DNA from: Amycolatopsis japonica
GTDB taxonomy: Bacteria > Actinomycetota > Actinomycetes > Mycobacteriales > Pseudonocardiaceae
Length of the DNA: 64,000 nt
NCBI RefSeq assembly: GCF_000732925.1
Contig: NZ_CP008953.1
Span: forward strand, 5,828,001-5,892,000
Direction: 5' to 3'
Shown one piece after another: positions 8,593 to 15,894 of the stretch. The notes under the pieces were generated by a model. The model was not told the origin of the DNA, ran no database searches, and saw nothing but the letters and a program-made list of their open reading frames with translations. Each line of letters starts with the position of its first letter. The stretch's first letter is position 1. The position numbers and the translations under genes are program-made.

Positions 8593-9270
8593 ATGAGCGC
8601 CGAAACCGACACCAGCTGGGACGAGGACGTCCGCGTGGCGGTCTACCGCGCGTTCGCCGAGCACGGGAGGCCGCCGACGGCCCCGGAACTGGCCGACGCC
8701 GCCCACGGATCGCTCGCGGTGGCGAAACAGGCACTGCACCGGCTCGCGGAGCGGCGGCATCTCGTCCTCGACGAATGCGAGCACGTCGTGCTGGCGCATC
8801 CGTTCGCGGCGATCCCGCTCGGGTTCTCCGTGATGGGCGAGCGCACGTTGTGGTGGGGCGGCTGCGCGTGGGACGCGTTCGCGATCCCGCATCTGGTCAA
8901 GGGCGAGCCCGAGGTGCTGGTATCCACCCGTTGCCGCGGCTGCGGCGAACCCCAGGCGCTGATGGTGAACGACCGGACTCCGCCGAAGGGTGGTCTGGTC
9001 GCGCATTTCCTGGTCCCGGTGGCGCGGATGTGGGACGACGTCGTGCACACCTGCGCCAACCAGAGCCTGTTCTGCGGTGAGTCCTGTGTGGACGAATGGC
9101 TGGCGGAAACGGGGCAGGACAAGGGTTACGTCATGGATCTGGCGACGCTGTGGCGGCTCGCGGCCGGCTGGTACGACGGCAGGCTCGACCACGGCTACAC
9201 CCGCCGTGACCCGGCCGCGGCGGCCGCCTACTTCGAGCAGGCCGGGCTGAGCGGACCGTTCTGGCACTAG
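8593..9270 (+). CDS. MerB-like (alkylmercury lyase family) protein
   Basis: 225 residues. An N-terminal winged-helix-like segment (~10-60) precedes an alkylmercury-lyase fold. The MerB catalytic set appears conserved: Cys91 and Asp94 in GGCAWDAF (MerB Cys96/Asp99) and Cys161 in SLFCGES (MerB Cys159). MerB cleaves carbon-mercury bonds. There is no merA, merR or transport gene nearby, so the role may be organomercurial protection in isolation or another chemistry using the same cysteines. The ATG at 8593 has GGGAG 5 nt upstream; longer frames lack one. Its 3' end overlaps azlD by 4 nt in convergent orientation. Confidence 0.7.
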   Translation: MSAETDTSWDEDVRVAVYRAFAEHGRPPTAPELADAAHGSLAVAKQALHRLAERRHLVLDECEHVVLAHPFAAIPLGFSVMGERTLWWGGCAWDAFAIPHLVKGEPEVLVSTRCRGCGEPQALMVNDRTPPKGGLVAHFLVPVARMWDDVVHTCANQSLFCGESCVDEWLAETGQDKGYVMDLATLWRLAAGWYDGRLDHGYTRRDPAAAAAYFEQAGLSGPFWH

Positions 9271-9572
9271 ACGAGGAACCGCAGCACCGCCGTGACGACC
9301 ACGCCGCAGAGGATCGCGGCGAGCACCGGCACGCGCAGCACGTACGTCACCGCGATCGCGGCCAGACCGGCGCAAAGCGTCCAGTCGAGCCCGGACCAGG
9401 CCGGGCCGGTCACGTCCGTGAGCACGAGCCCGGCCAGCAGCGCGGGCGCGAGCAACGCGATCACCCCCGCGAGCCGCGGCGGCAGCGTCCGGTCGCCGAG
9501 CAGGACCGGTCCCGCCGCCTTGAACCCGATGCTGACCAGCGCCACCAGGACGATCGTGAGCCAGAGCGTCAT
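9267..9572 (-). CDS. azlD: AzlD branched-chain amino acid exporter subunit
   Basis: 101 residues with four hydrophobic segments, normal for AzlD, the small partner of AzlC in branched-chain amino acid (or azaleucine) export. The ATG at 9572 overlaps the azlC stop by 4 nt (ATGA), so the pair is translationally coupled, and AzlD begins with the typical LWLTIVLVALVSIGFKAAGP helix. A CGNR regulator is divergently transcribed upstream of azlC. Confidence 0.85.
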   Translation of the reverse strand: MTLWLTIVLVALVSIGFKAAGPVLLGDRTLPPRLAGVIALLAPALLAGLVLTDVTGPAWSGLDWTLCAGLAAIAVTYVLRVPVLAAILCGVVVTAVLRFLV

Positions 9573-10237
9573 CGCCGCACCCCCAGCCCGACCAGCGCGG
9601 CGGCCGAAGCGCCGATCAGCGCGAGCCCGACCGGGACGAACAGCACCAGGATCCCGGCAAGGCAGGCGGCGAGCGCCGCGGTCAGCACCGCCTGCCGTGA
9701 CCGGCGCAGTTCGTCGATGAGCAGGACCAGGAAGAAGCCGGGGAACACGACGTCGAGCCCGAACCGGGAGACGACGTCCGGCGGCGGCGCGGCCAGCACC
9801 CCGAGCACCGTCCCCAGCACCCACGCGGGCAGCTGGACGAGCGTGCAGCCGATGAGTTTCTCGCGGTCGAAGCGTCCTTCGCCGAGGTGGGCGGCGACCC
9901 ATGAACCGTCGACGACGGCTTGGCCTTCCCACGCGCGGCGCAGGCGTCCGCCACGCAGATCGGCGGCGACGGCGGCGCCCATCGGCAGGAACCGGGCGTT
10001 GATCAGGGCGGCCGCGCCGACCGCGACCGCGAGGTTGCCGCCGCCCGCGAGCGCGGTGGCCATCGCGAACTGGGCCGAGCCGGAGAACACCACGATCGAG
10101 GCGACGATGGGGGCGGCGATCCCCCAGCCGAGGGTCTGGCTGTACGCGCCGAAGGTGACACCGAGGACGAAGGTCGCGACACCCAGTCCGAGCCCGACAC
10201 GGGCGCCGGCCAGGTAGTTCCGCCGGAGCGTTGTCAT
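9569..10237 (-). CDS. azlC: AzlC branched-chain amino acid exporter permease
   Basis: 222 residues, normal AzlC length, with about six membrane segments and the family stretch SIVVFSGSAQFAMATAL near residue 50, followed by INARFLPMGAA. It acts with AzlD in the plasma membrane to export branched-chain amino acids or analogues. Only 47 nt separate its start from the divergent CGNR regulator gene, and this gap holds a 17-bp palindrome (10249-10265), so the regulator likely represses or activates this operon. Confidence 0.88.
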   Translation of the reverse strand: MTTLRRNYLAGARVGLGLGVATFVLGVTFGAYSQTLGWGIAAPIVASIVVFSGSAQFAMATALAGGGNLAVAVGAAALINARFLPMGAAVAADLRGGRLRRAWEGQAVVDGSWVAAHLGEGRFDREKLIGCTLVQLPAWVLGTVLGVLAAPPPDVVSRFGLDVVFPGFFLVLLIDELRRSRQAVLTAALAACLAGILVLFVPVGLALIGASAAALVGLGVRR

Positions 10238-10248
10238 GGTTCGACCCT

Positions 10249-10265
10249 AACAAGCTAAACTTGTT
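10249..10265. promoter_or_regulatory. Palindromic operator AACAAG-N5-CTTGTT
   Basis: A perfect 6-bp inverted repeat with 5-nt spacer sits in the 47-nt gap between azlC and the CGNR gene, in strikingly AT-rich sequence for this genome. Its position between divergent starts suggests that the CGNR protein binds it and controls both genes. Confidence 0.6.
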
Positions 10266-10284
10266 TTGACCATTAGGAGGATTC

Positions 10285-10833
10285 GTGGACGGCCATTGGG
10301 ACGGGTACGACAGCATCGGCGGGAGCGTGCCGTTGGACCTGGTCAACACCGTTTCCTGGCGGCGCGATCCGGCCCGGCGGGAAGACCGGCTTTCGGCTCC
10401 GGAACGGCTGTCCGAGTGGATCGTCCTGGTCGGCGCGGGCACTGGACGGCTGGAGATCTCCGAAGCCGTCCTGGAGGCGGTGAAGGACTTCCGCGAGACG
10501 CTGTATCGCGTGCTGACGTCGGATCCGCCGGACGTCACGGCGTTGCGCAGGCCGCTGCTGGCGGCGTACCGGCACGCCGAACTCACGCCGTCCCTGCCGC
10601 TGCGGTGGCAGGTGCCGTTGGTGGACGACACCGCGTTGCCGCACTTCCTCGCGCTGGCGGCCGAAGACCTGCTCCGGTCCGGGGAGCTGGAACGGATCCG
10701 GGAGTGCGAGGGTCCCGGCTGCGGCTGGATCTTCACCGACCACACGCGCAACCGGTCGCGGCGCTGGTGCAGTTCGTCGGACTGCGGGAACCGGGCGCGA
10801 GCGAAGCGGCACTACGACAAGACCCGCGTTTAG
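10285..10833 (+). CDS. CGNR zinc-finger (ABATE-domain) transcription regulator
   Basis: 182 residues. The N-terminal ABATE-like domain (VPLDLVNTVSW near residue 15) probably senses a ligand; the C-terminal CGNR zinc finger runs from CEGPGCGWIF (~140) to CSSSDCGNRARAKRHY, with the Cys pairs and the CGNR box intact. Family members are DNA-binding and often adjoin transporters or metabolic genes. The GTG start has AGGAGG 5 nt upstream. It is divergent from azlCD across a palindromic operator. Its stop codon and last residue pair (RV, TAG) merge into the family B repeat. Confidence 0.82.
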   Translation: MDGHWDGYDSIGGSVPLDLVNTVSWRRDPARREDRLSAPERLSEWIVLVGAGTGRLEISEAVLEAVKDFRETLYRVLTSDPPDVTALRRPLLAAYRHAELTPSLPLRWQVPLVDDTALPHFLALAAEDLLRSGELERIRECEGPGCGWIFTDHTRNRSRRWCSSSDCGNRARAKRHYDKTRV

Positions 10834-10880
10834 TCCTCTGAATGCGGTCCTTGCGCGGGCAACTACCGCATTCAGAGGAC
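10833..10880. repeat. 16-bp inverted-repeat element, family B, copy 2
   Basis: Arms GTCCTCTGAATGCGGT (10833-10848) and complement (10865-10880). Relative to copy 1 one base pair changes in both arms (G-C to A-T), a compensatory change that preserves the stem. The element follows the CGNR gene and again provides CGCGTTTAG, including the stop. Confidence 0.85.
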
Positions 10881-10955
10881 GGAATGCGGCGAGTTCCGCC
10901 ACATTCGAAGGCACCCGACTGGGTCACGACGACGTCCTTCCCGGAGGATGTGCTC

Positions 10956-12047
10956 ATGGACACGTCCGCCTACGACGCCGATCTGCCCGCCCACGTCGAG
11001 CGGGCGCTGGCCGGATTCCTCGAGCGCGCCGGTGCCGAAATCCGCCGCACCGAGCCGACGGTCGGGGCCGGGATCGACGCGCTGGCCGGATTCGTGCTGG
11101 GCGGCGGCAAACGCCTGCGCCCGACGTTCGCCTGGTGGGGCTGGCGCGGCGCGGGCGGCGACCCGGACGGGCCGGACGTCGAAGGTGTCCTGCAGGCGGT
11201 GGCGAGCCTGGAGCTGATCCAGGCGTGCGCGCTGATCCACGACGACCTCATCGACTCCTCCGATTCGCGCCGCGGTTCGCCGACGGTGCACATCGCGGGC
11301 GCCAAACTGCACGCCGACAGCGGCTGGCTGGGTTCGCCGAGCACGTTCGGGCTCGCGACCGCCGTCCTGGTCGGCGACCTCGCGCTGGCCTGGGCCGACG
11401 ACATGTTCGGCGAGGCCCCGCTCCCGCCCGCGGCCCTCGCGGCGGCGCGGCCGGCGTGGCGCGCGATGCGCACCGAGGTGCTCGCCGGGCAGTACCTCGA
11501 CGTCCGCACCCAGGCCACCGGCGACGCCTCCCCCGAGGCGGCGCTGCACATCTGCAAGCTCAAGACGGCCGCGTACACCGTCCAGCGCCCGCTGCACCTC
11601 GGTGCCGCGCTCGGCGGCGCCGACGACGACCTGATCGAGACCCTGCGCGAGTTCGGCGACGAGGTCGGCGTGGCGTTCCAGCTGCGGGACGACCTGCTCG
11701 GCGTGTTCGGCGACCCGTCGGTCACCGGCAAGCCCGCGGGCGACGACCTGCGTGAGGGCAAGCGGACGCTGCTGGTCGCGCTGGGTCTCCAGCGGGCGGC
11801 CGAACAGGGCAAGGACGCGGCGGCGAAGGTCATCTCCGACGCCATCGGCGACGCACACCTGTCCGAAGACGCCGTCGAGACCGTGCGCGAGGCGTTGCAG
11901 GACGTCGGCGCCGTCGACGCGGTGGAACGCCGTATCGACGAGCTCACCGACTCCGCGATGGCCGCGCTGGACCGCGCCCACCTGGCCGAACCCGCTCCCG
12001 CCGCGCTGACCGGGCTGGTCGTCAAGGCGACCCAGCGGACCTACTGA
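10956..12047 (+). CDS. idsA: Geranylgeranyl/polyprenyl diphosphate synthase
   Basis: 363 residues, standard for short-chain trans-prenyl synthases. The first Asp-rich motif is HDDLID with DSRRG following (Asp ~96-97); the second is RDDLLGVFGD (~245). Lys and Arg of GGGKRLRP near 50 bind isopentenyl diphosphate. Because crtI and crtB follow, the product is probably C20 GGPP feeding phytoene. The ATG at 10956 is preceded by GGAGG at 8 nt. The stop overlaps the crtI start by 1 nt (TGATG). The prenyl synthase between metF and the Rv2175c/PknL genes corresponds to mycobacterial idsA2. Confidence 0.88.
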   Translation: MDTSAYDADLPAHVERALAGFLERAGAEIRRTEPTVGAGIDALAGFVLGGGKRLRPTFAWWGWRGAGGDPDGPDVEGVLQAVASLELIQACALIHDDLIDSSDSRRGSPTVHIAGAKLHADSGWLGSPSTFGLATAVLVGDLALAWADDMFGEAPLPPAALAAARPAWRAMRTEVLAGQYLDVRTQATGDASPEAALHICKLKTAAYTVQRPLHLGAALGGADDDLIETLREFGDEVGVAFQLRDDLLGVFGDPSVTGKPAGDDLREGKRTLLVALGLQRAAEQGKDAAAKVISDAIGDAHLSEDAVETVREALQDVGAVDAVERRIDELTDSAMAALDRAHLAEPAPAALTGLVVKATQRTY

Positions 12048-13522
12048 TGCGCACGGTCACCGGTCCGAGTGACCACGTGGTGGTGATCGGTGGCGGGCTC
12101 GCCGGGCTGTCGGCGACGCTGCACCTGCTCGGCGCCGGACGCCGGGTGACCCTGCTGGAGCAGGACAAGACTCCCGGCGGCAGGGCCGGGCAGGCGGATT
12201 TCGGCGGCAACACCGTCGACACCGGCGCCAGCGTGCTGACCATGCCGGAACTGCTCGACGAGGCCTTCTCCGCCGTCGGCGAATCCCTGGCGGACAACCT
12301 CACGCTGACCCGGCTCGACCCCGCGTATCGCGCGCGGTTCGCCGACGGGAGCACGATCGCCGTGCACACCGAGGCGGCGGCGATGGAGGCCGAGATCCGC
12401 GAGGCCGCCGGTCCCGCCGAGGCCGAGGGCTACCGGCGGCTGCGCCGCTGGCTGACCGAGCTGTACGCGGTGCAGAAGAATCACTTCATCGGCGCGAACT
12501 TCGATTCGCCGTTCGATCTCGTGCGCCCGGAGCTGGCGAAACTGGCCGCGCTGGGCGGTTTCGGACGGCTCGGCCCGAAGATCGGCGGGTTCTTGCGCGA
12601 TGACCGGGTGCGCCGGCTGTTCTCCTTCCAGGCGCTCTACGCGGGGCTCGATCCGGCGCGCGCGATCGGAGCGTACGGCGTCATCTCCTACATGGACACC
12701 GTCGGCGGGGTCTACTACCCGTCGGGCGGGATGGGCGAGATCGCGCGGGCGATGGCGAACGCGGCCGAACGCGCCGGCGCGGAGCTGCGTTTCGGCACCG
12801 AAGCCGCTTGGCTGGAAAGGGTTTCCTCGCGGGTGCGCGCGGTACGGACCCGCACGGGTGAGCGGATCCCTTGCGACACGGTGGTTCTCGCGACCGAACT
12901 CGGCACCGCGTACCGGCTGCTCGGTGCCCGCCCCCGGCGTCCGCTGCCGCTGCGGTACTCGCCGTCGGCCGTCGTGCTGCACGGGCACGCGCCGAAAACG
13001 TGGCCGGATCTGGGCCACCACACCATTTTCTTCGGCCACGCCTGGGAGAAGACGTTCTCGGAGATCATCCGCGAAGGCAAGCTGATGAGCGATCCTTCGC
13101 TGCTGGTGACCAGGCCGACGGCGACCGAGCCGGCCCTCGCGCCCGGCGGCGACCAGGTGATCTCGGTACTGGCCCCGGCGCCGAACCTCGTCCGCGGCAA
13201 GATCGACTGGGGCCGGGTCGGGCCCGCGTATCGCGCGGAACTCCTGCGCACGCTGGAAAAACGCGGCCTCACCGGCTTCTCGGACGACTTCTCCGTCGAC
13301 GAGATGATCACCCCGGCGGGCTGGGCGGAACGCGGGCTCACCGCGGGCACGCCGTTCTCGCTCGCGCACACGTTCGCCCAGACCGGCCCGTTCCGGCCGG
13401 GGAACCTGATGCGGGCGGTGGACAACGTCGTGCTGGCCGGCTGCGGGACCACGCCGGGCGTCGGCATCCCGCCGGTGGTGATCTCCGGCAGGCTCGCGGC
13501 GGGAAGGGTCACCGGCCGATGA
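12047..13522 (+). CDS. crtI: CrtI-type phytoene desaturase
   Basis: 491 residues, typical for CrtI. The N-terminal FAD-binding motif is VVVIGGGLAGLSATLHLLGA; the C-terminal FAD/substrate motif is VLAGCGTTPGVGIPPVVISG. It would introduce double bonds into phytoene to give neurosporene or lycopene at the membrane surface. It overlaps idsA by 1 nt and crtB by 4 nt, so all three are coupled. No lycopene cyclase or hydroxylase gene follows, so the end product, if made, would be an acyclic carotenoid unless later enzymes are elsewhere. Confidence 0.87.
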   Translation: MRTVTGPSDHVVVIGGGLAGLSATLHLLGAGRRVTLLEQDKTPGGRAGQADFGGNTVDTGASVLTMPELLDEAFSAVGESLADNLTLTRLDPAYRARFADGSTIAVHTEAAAMEAEIREAAGPAEAEGYRRLRRWLTELYAVQKNHFIGANFDSPFDLVRPELAKLAALGGFGRLGPKIGGFLRDDRVRRLFSFQALYAGLDPARAIGAYGVISYMDTVGGVYYPSGGMGEIARAMANAAERAGAELRFGTEAAWLERVSSRVRAVRTRTGERIPCDTVVLATELGTAYRLLGARPRRPLPLRYSPSAVVLHGHAPKTWPDLGHHTIFFGHAWEKTFSEIIREGKLMSDPSLLVTRPTATEPALAPGGDQVISVLAPAPNLVRGKIDWGRVGPAYRAELLRTLEKRGLTGFSDDFSVDEMITPAGWAERGLTAGTPFSLAHTFAQTGPFRPGNLMRAVDNVVLAGCGTTPGVGIPPVVISGRLAAGRVTGR

Positions 13523-14448
13523 GCGAACTCGACGCCGCGGGCATCACCGAACCGGCGTTGCGGGCCGCGTACAACGCATGCCGCCGCATCAACGCGCACT
13601 ACGGCCGCACCTTCTTCCTCGCGACCCGGCTGCTGCCGCCGCGGACGCGGCCGTTCGCGCACGCGCTGTACGGCTTCGCACGCATGGCGGACGAGGTGGT
13701 CGACAATCCCGCGCCCGGCACCGATCCGGCGGTCGCGCTGGACGAGGTCGCCACCCTGGTCGCGCGGGTCTTCGACGGTGACACACCCGCCGATCCGGTG
13801 CTGACGGCGCTCGCCGACACGGTGCGGCGCCACGGCCTCGACCGCGACCTGTTCGACGCGTTCCTGCGGTCCATGGCGATGGACCTCAAGATCACCGAAT
13901 ACGCGACCTACGCCGACCTCCGGGAGTACATCCACGGTTCGGCCGAGGTGATCGGCCTGCAGATGCTGCCGATCTTCGGCACCGTCGTCCCGGTCGAGGA
14001 AGCCGTGCCCGGGGCCGCCGCGCTGGGCGAGGCGTTCCAGCTGACCAACTTCCTGCGCGACGTCGGCGAGGACCTGGACCGGGGGCGGCTGTACCTGCCG
14101 ACCGAGGAACTGGCCGCGTTCGGCGTCGACCGCGAGTTGCTCGAATTCTCCCGCGCTCGCGGGCTGCCCGACCGGCGGGTGCGGCGCGCGCTCGCCGTCG
14201 CGGTGGCACGCAACCGGGCCGTGTACCGCCGCGCCGAAGCGGGCATCCCGTTGCTGCGCGAGGAATCCCGTGACTGCGTGCGGACCGCGCTCGTGCTCTA
14301 CGAAGGCATCCTCGACGAGATCGTGGCCCTCGGGTACGACGTGTTGAACACGCGCGCGGTCGTGCCCCGTCGCCGCCGTCTGGGTGTCGCGCTGCCGAGA
14401 CTGCTGGCGAGCACGTGGAGCAACTCCAGGCTTAGGCTGCGATCATGA
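13519..14448 (+). CDS. crtB: Phytoene synthase
   Basis: 309 residues, full length. The two Asp-rich motifs of squalene/phytoene synthases are present: ADEVVDN near residue 57 and LRDVGEDLDRGRLYLP near 180. It condenses two GGPP to phytoene. The ATG at 13519 overlaps the crtI stop by 4 nt and its own stop overlaps the next gene by 4 nt (ATGA). HpnC/HpnD-type squalene synthases are related, but the flanking GGPP synthase and CrtI favour phytoene. Confidence 0.87.
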   Translation: MSELDAAGITEPALRAAYNACRRINAHYGRTFFLATRLLPPRTRPFAHALYGFARMADEVVDNPAPGTDPAVALDEVATLVARVFDGDTPADPVLTALADTVRRHGLDRDLFDAFLRSMAMDLKITEYATYADLREYIHGSAEVIGLQMLPIFGTVVPVEEAVPGAAALGEAFQLTNFLRDVGEDLDRGRLYLPTEELAAFGVDRELLEFSRARGLPDRRVRRALAVAVARNRAVYRRAEAGIPLLREESRDCVRTALVLYEGILDEIVALGYDVLNTRAVVPRRRRLGVALPRLLASTWSNSRLRLRS

Positions 14449-15233
14449 CCTCTGCTTCGAACAGGAAGATCCGGATCGGCGTCCAGCTTCAGCCCCAGCA
14501 CGCCGAGTACAAGGCGATCCGCCGGGCGGCTTCGGAGGCCGAAGACCTCGGTGTGGACATCGTCTTCAACTGGGACCACTTCTACCCGCTCTACGGCGAG
14601 CCCGAAGGGCTGCACTACGAGTGCTGGACGATGCTGGGCGCTTGGGCGGAGTCGACGTCGCGGGTCGAGATCGGCGCGCTGGTGACGTGCAACAGCTACC
14701 GCAACCCCGAACTGCTCGCCGACATGGCCCGCACCGTCGACCACATCTCCGACGGACGGCTGATCCTCGGCATCGGCTCCGGCTGGTTCGAGAAGGACTA
14801 CGACGAGTACGGCTACGAGTTCGGCACCGCGGGCGGGCGGCTCGACGACCTGGCCGAGGCGCTCCCGCGCATCGAGAGCCGGTTCGGCAAGCTGAACCCG
14901 GCGCCGACCCGCAAGATCCCGGTGCTGATCGGCGGTGGCGGCGAGAAGAAGACGCTGCGCCTGGTCGCGAAGCACGCCGACATCTGGCACGGCTTCGGCG
15001 ACCCGGAGGTGGTGGAGCGCAAGGTCAAGATCCTCGACCAGCACTGCGCCGACGTCGGGCGCGACCCGAAGGAGATCGAGCGTTCGGTCGCCGTCGACGG
15101 TGAGCCCGAGGAACTCGGCCCCAAGCTGCTGGACCTGGGTGTCTCGCTGTTCACCGTGGCGACCGGCGGACCCGACTACAACCTCGACAAGCTGCGGTCC
15201 TGGATCGAGTGGCGGGACAAGCAGCAGTCCTGA
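14445..15233 (+). CDS. LLM-class F420-dependent oxidoreductase
   Basis: 262 residues of the luciferase-like monooxygenase fold, in the F420-dependent subgroup. Typical strands are IRIGVQLQPQ at the N-terminus, DIVFNWDHFYPLY near 40, and RLILGIGSGWFEKDYDEYG near 105. Substrate unknown. Its start overlaps crtB by 4 nt, which places it firmly in the carotenoid operon; a role in modifying a carotenoid or another isoprenoid is possible but is only inferred from position. The operon ends at the palindrome at 15249-15301. Confidence 0.78.
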   Translation: MTSASNRKIRIGVQLQPQHAEYKAIRRAASEAEDLGVDIVFNWDHFYPLYGEPEGLHYECWTMLGAWAESTSRVEIGALVTCNSYRNPELLADMARTVDHISDGRLILGIGSGWFEKDYDEYGYEFGTAGGRLDDLAEALPRIESRFGKLNPAPTRKIPVLIGGGGEKKTLRLVAKHADIWHGFGDPEVVERKVKILDQHCADVGRDPKEIERSVAVDGEPEELGPKLLDLGVSLFTVATGGPDYNLDKLRSWIEWRDKQQS

Positions 15234-15248
15234 CCCGCTCCTTCACGC

Positions 15249-15301
15249 GCCATGAAAGGTCCTTTCCTTGCAAATTTTGCAAGGAAAGGACCTTTCATGG
15301 C
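15249..15301. terminator. Perfect 53-bp palindrome, family A
   Basis: Two 26-nt arms (15249-15274 and 15276-15301) are perfectly complementary around a single T. The core GGTCCTTTCCTTGCAAA matches the hairpin at 5771. It lies between convergent genes (F420 oxidoreductase and CGNR) and can act as a bidirectional terminator; its right end overlaps the last 7 nt of the CGNR gene. Confidence 0.75.
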
Positions 15302-15855
15302 GTCCGGGACCGATCGCGCCGGTGAGCCGCCACCCGCTCCCGGGTGGCGCACCGCGTCGAGCAGTACCGCCGCGGGCTCCCACCGCCCAAGTGCGCGAAC
15401 GGCTTCCCGCACCCCGAAGCGGCACACAGCCCGCCCGGCGGCGCCTGACGGTCCGACAGCAGCACGGCCAGCGCCAGCGCGGACGACGTCACCAGCCACG
15501 CGCCCCACGGCCCGTCGTCGTCGGCGTCCACGTGGAGATGCCAGCCGAATCCGTCCGCGTGATCGGTCAGCCGCGGCGGATGCGCGTAGCGGGCCAGCAG
15601 CCGGTTGAGCACGCCGGCCGCCTCCGCGGCATCCCGCGCCGCGAACACCTCCCGTAGTTCCGCGGCCGCCTCACGCAACGACGCGACGTCCGACGGCGCC
15701 AACTCGACCGACGTTTCGCCGTGCGCTTCCAAGACGGAACGAACCGCGGAAGCCGACGGATCCGGCGCCAGCAGCACGACCATCAGATCCACCGCCCGCT
15801 GCGCCGCCGCCCGCGCCGAACGACCGGGCAGGAAATCCCGCTGCGCTGAAGTCAT
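15295..15855 (-). CDS. CGNR zinc-finger regulator, second copy
   Basis: About 186 residues with an ABATE-like N-terminal domain and a C-terminal CGNR-type finger: CAASGCGKPFAHL then RRYCSTRCATRERVAAHR. The box reads CATR rather than CGNR, but the Cys pairs are kept. It is divergent from an MFS transporter, mirroring the CGNR/azlC pair. Start choice: ATG at 15855 (5 nt after a TACAGT box) versus an in-frame ATG at 15879 that would overlap the transporter's ATG on the other strand. An 8-bp inverted repeat spans this junction. Confidence 0.75.
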   Translation of the reverse strand: MTSAQRDFLPGRSARAAAQRAVDLMVVLLAPDPSASAVRSVLEAHGETSVELAPSDVASLREAAAELREVFAARDAAEAAGVLNRLLARYAHPPRLTDHADGFGWHLHVDADDDGPWGAWLVTSSALALAVLLSDRQAPPGGLCAASGCGKPFAHLGGGSPRRYCSTRCATRERVAAHRRDRSRTP

Positions 15856-15861
15856 ATCCCA

Positions 15862-15894
15862 CTGTAACGTCTCAGTCATGAGAAGCCGTTACAG
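15862..15894. promoter_or_regulatory. Inverted repeat CTGTAACG-N17-CGTTACAG over divergent starts
   Basis: Perfect 8-bp arms at 15862-15869 and 15887-15894 flank the start of the MFS gene. The left arm overlaps TAACGT, a good -10 box 7 nt before the MFS ATG (leaderless). Binding here would block both divergent genes, so it is a likely operator for the CGNR protein. Confidence 0.6.

Noticed and set aside
8593..9270. Mercury-resistance operon
   Set aside because: Only a MerB-like gene is present; no merA, merR, merT or merP frame nearby.
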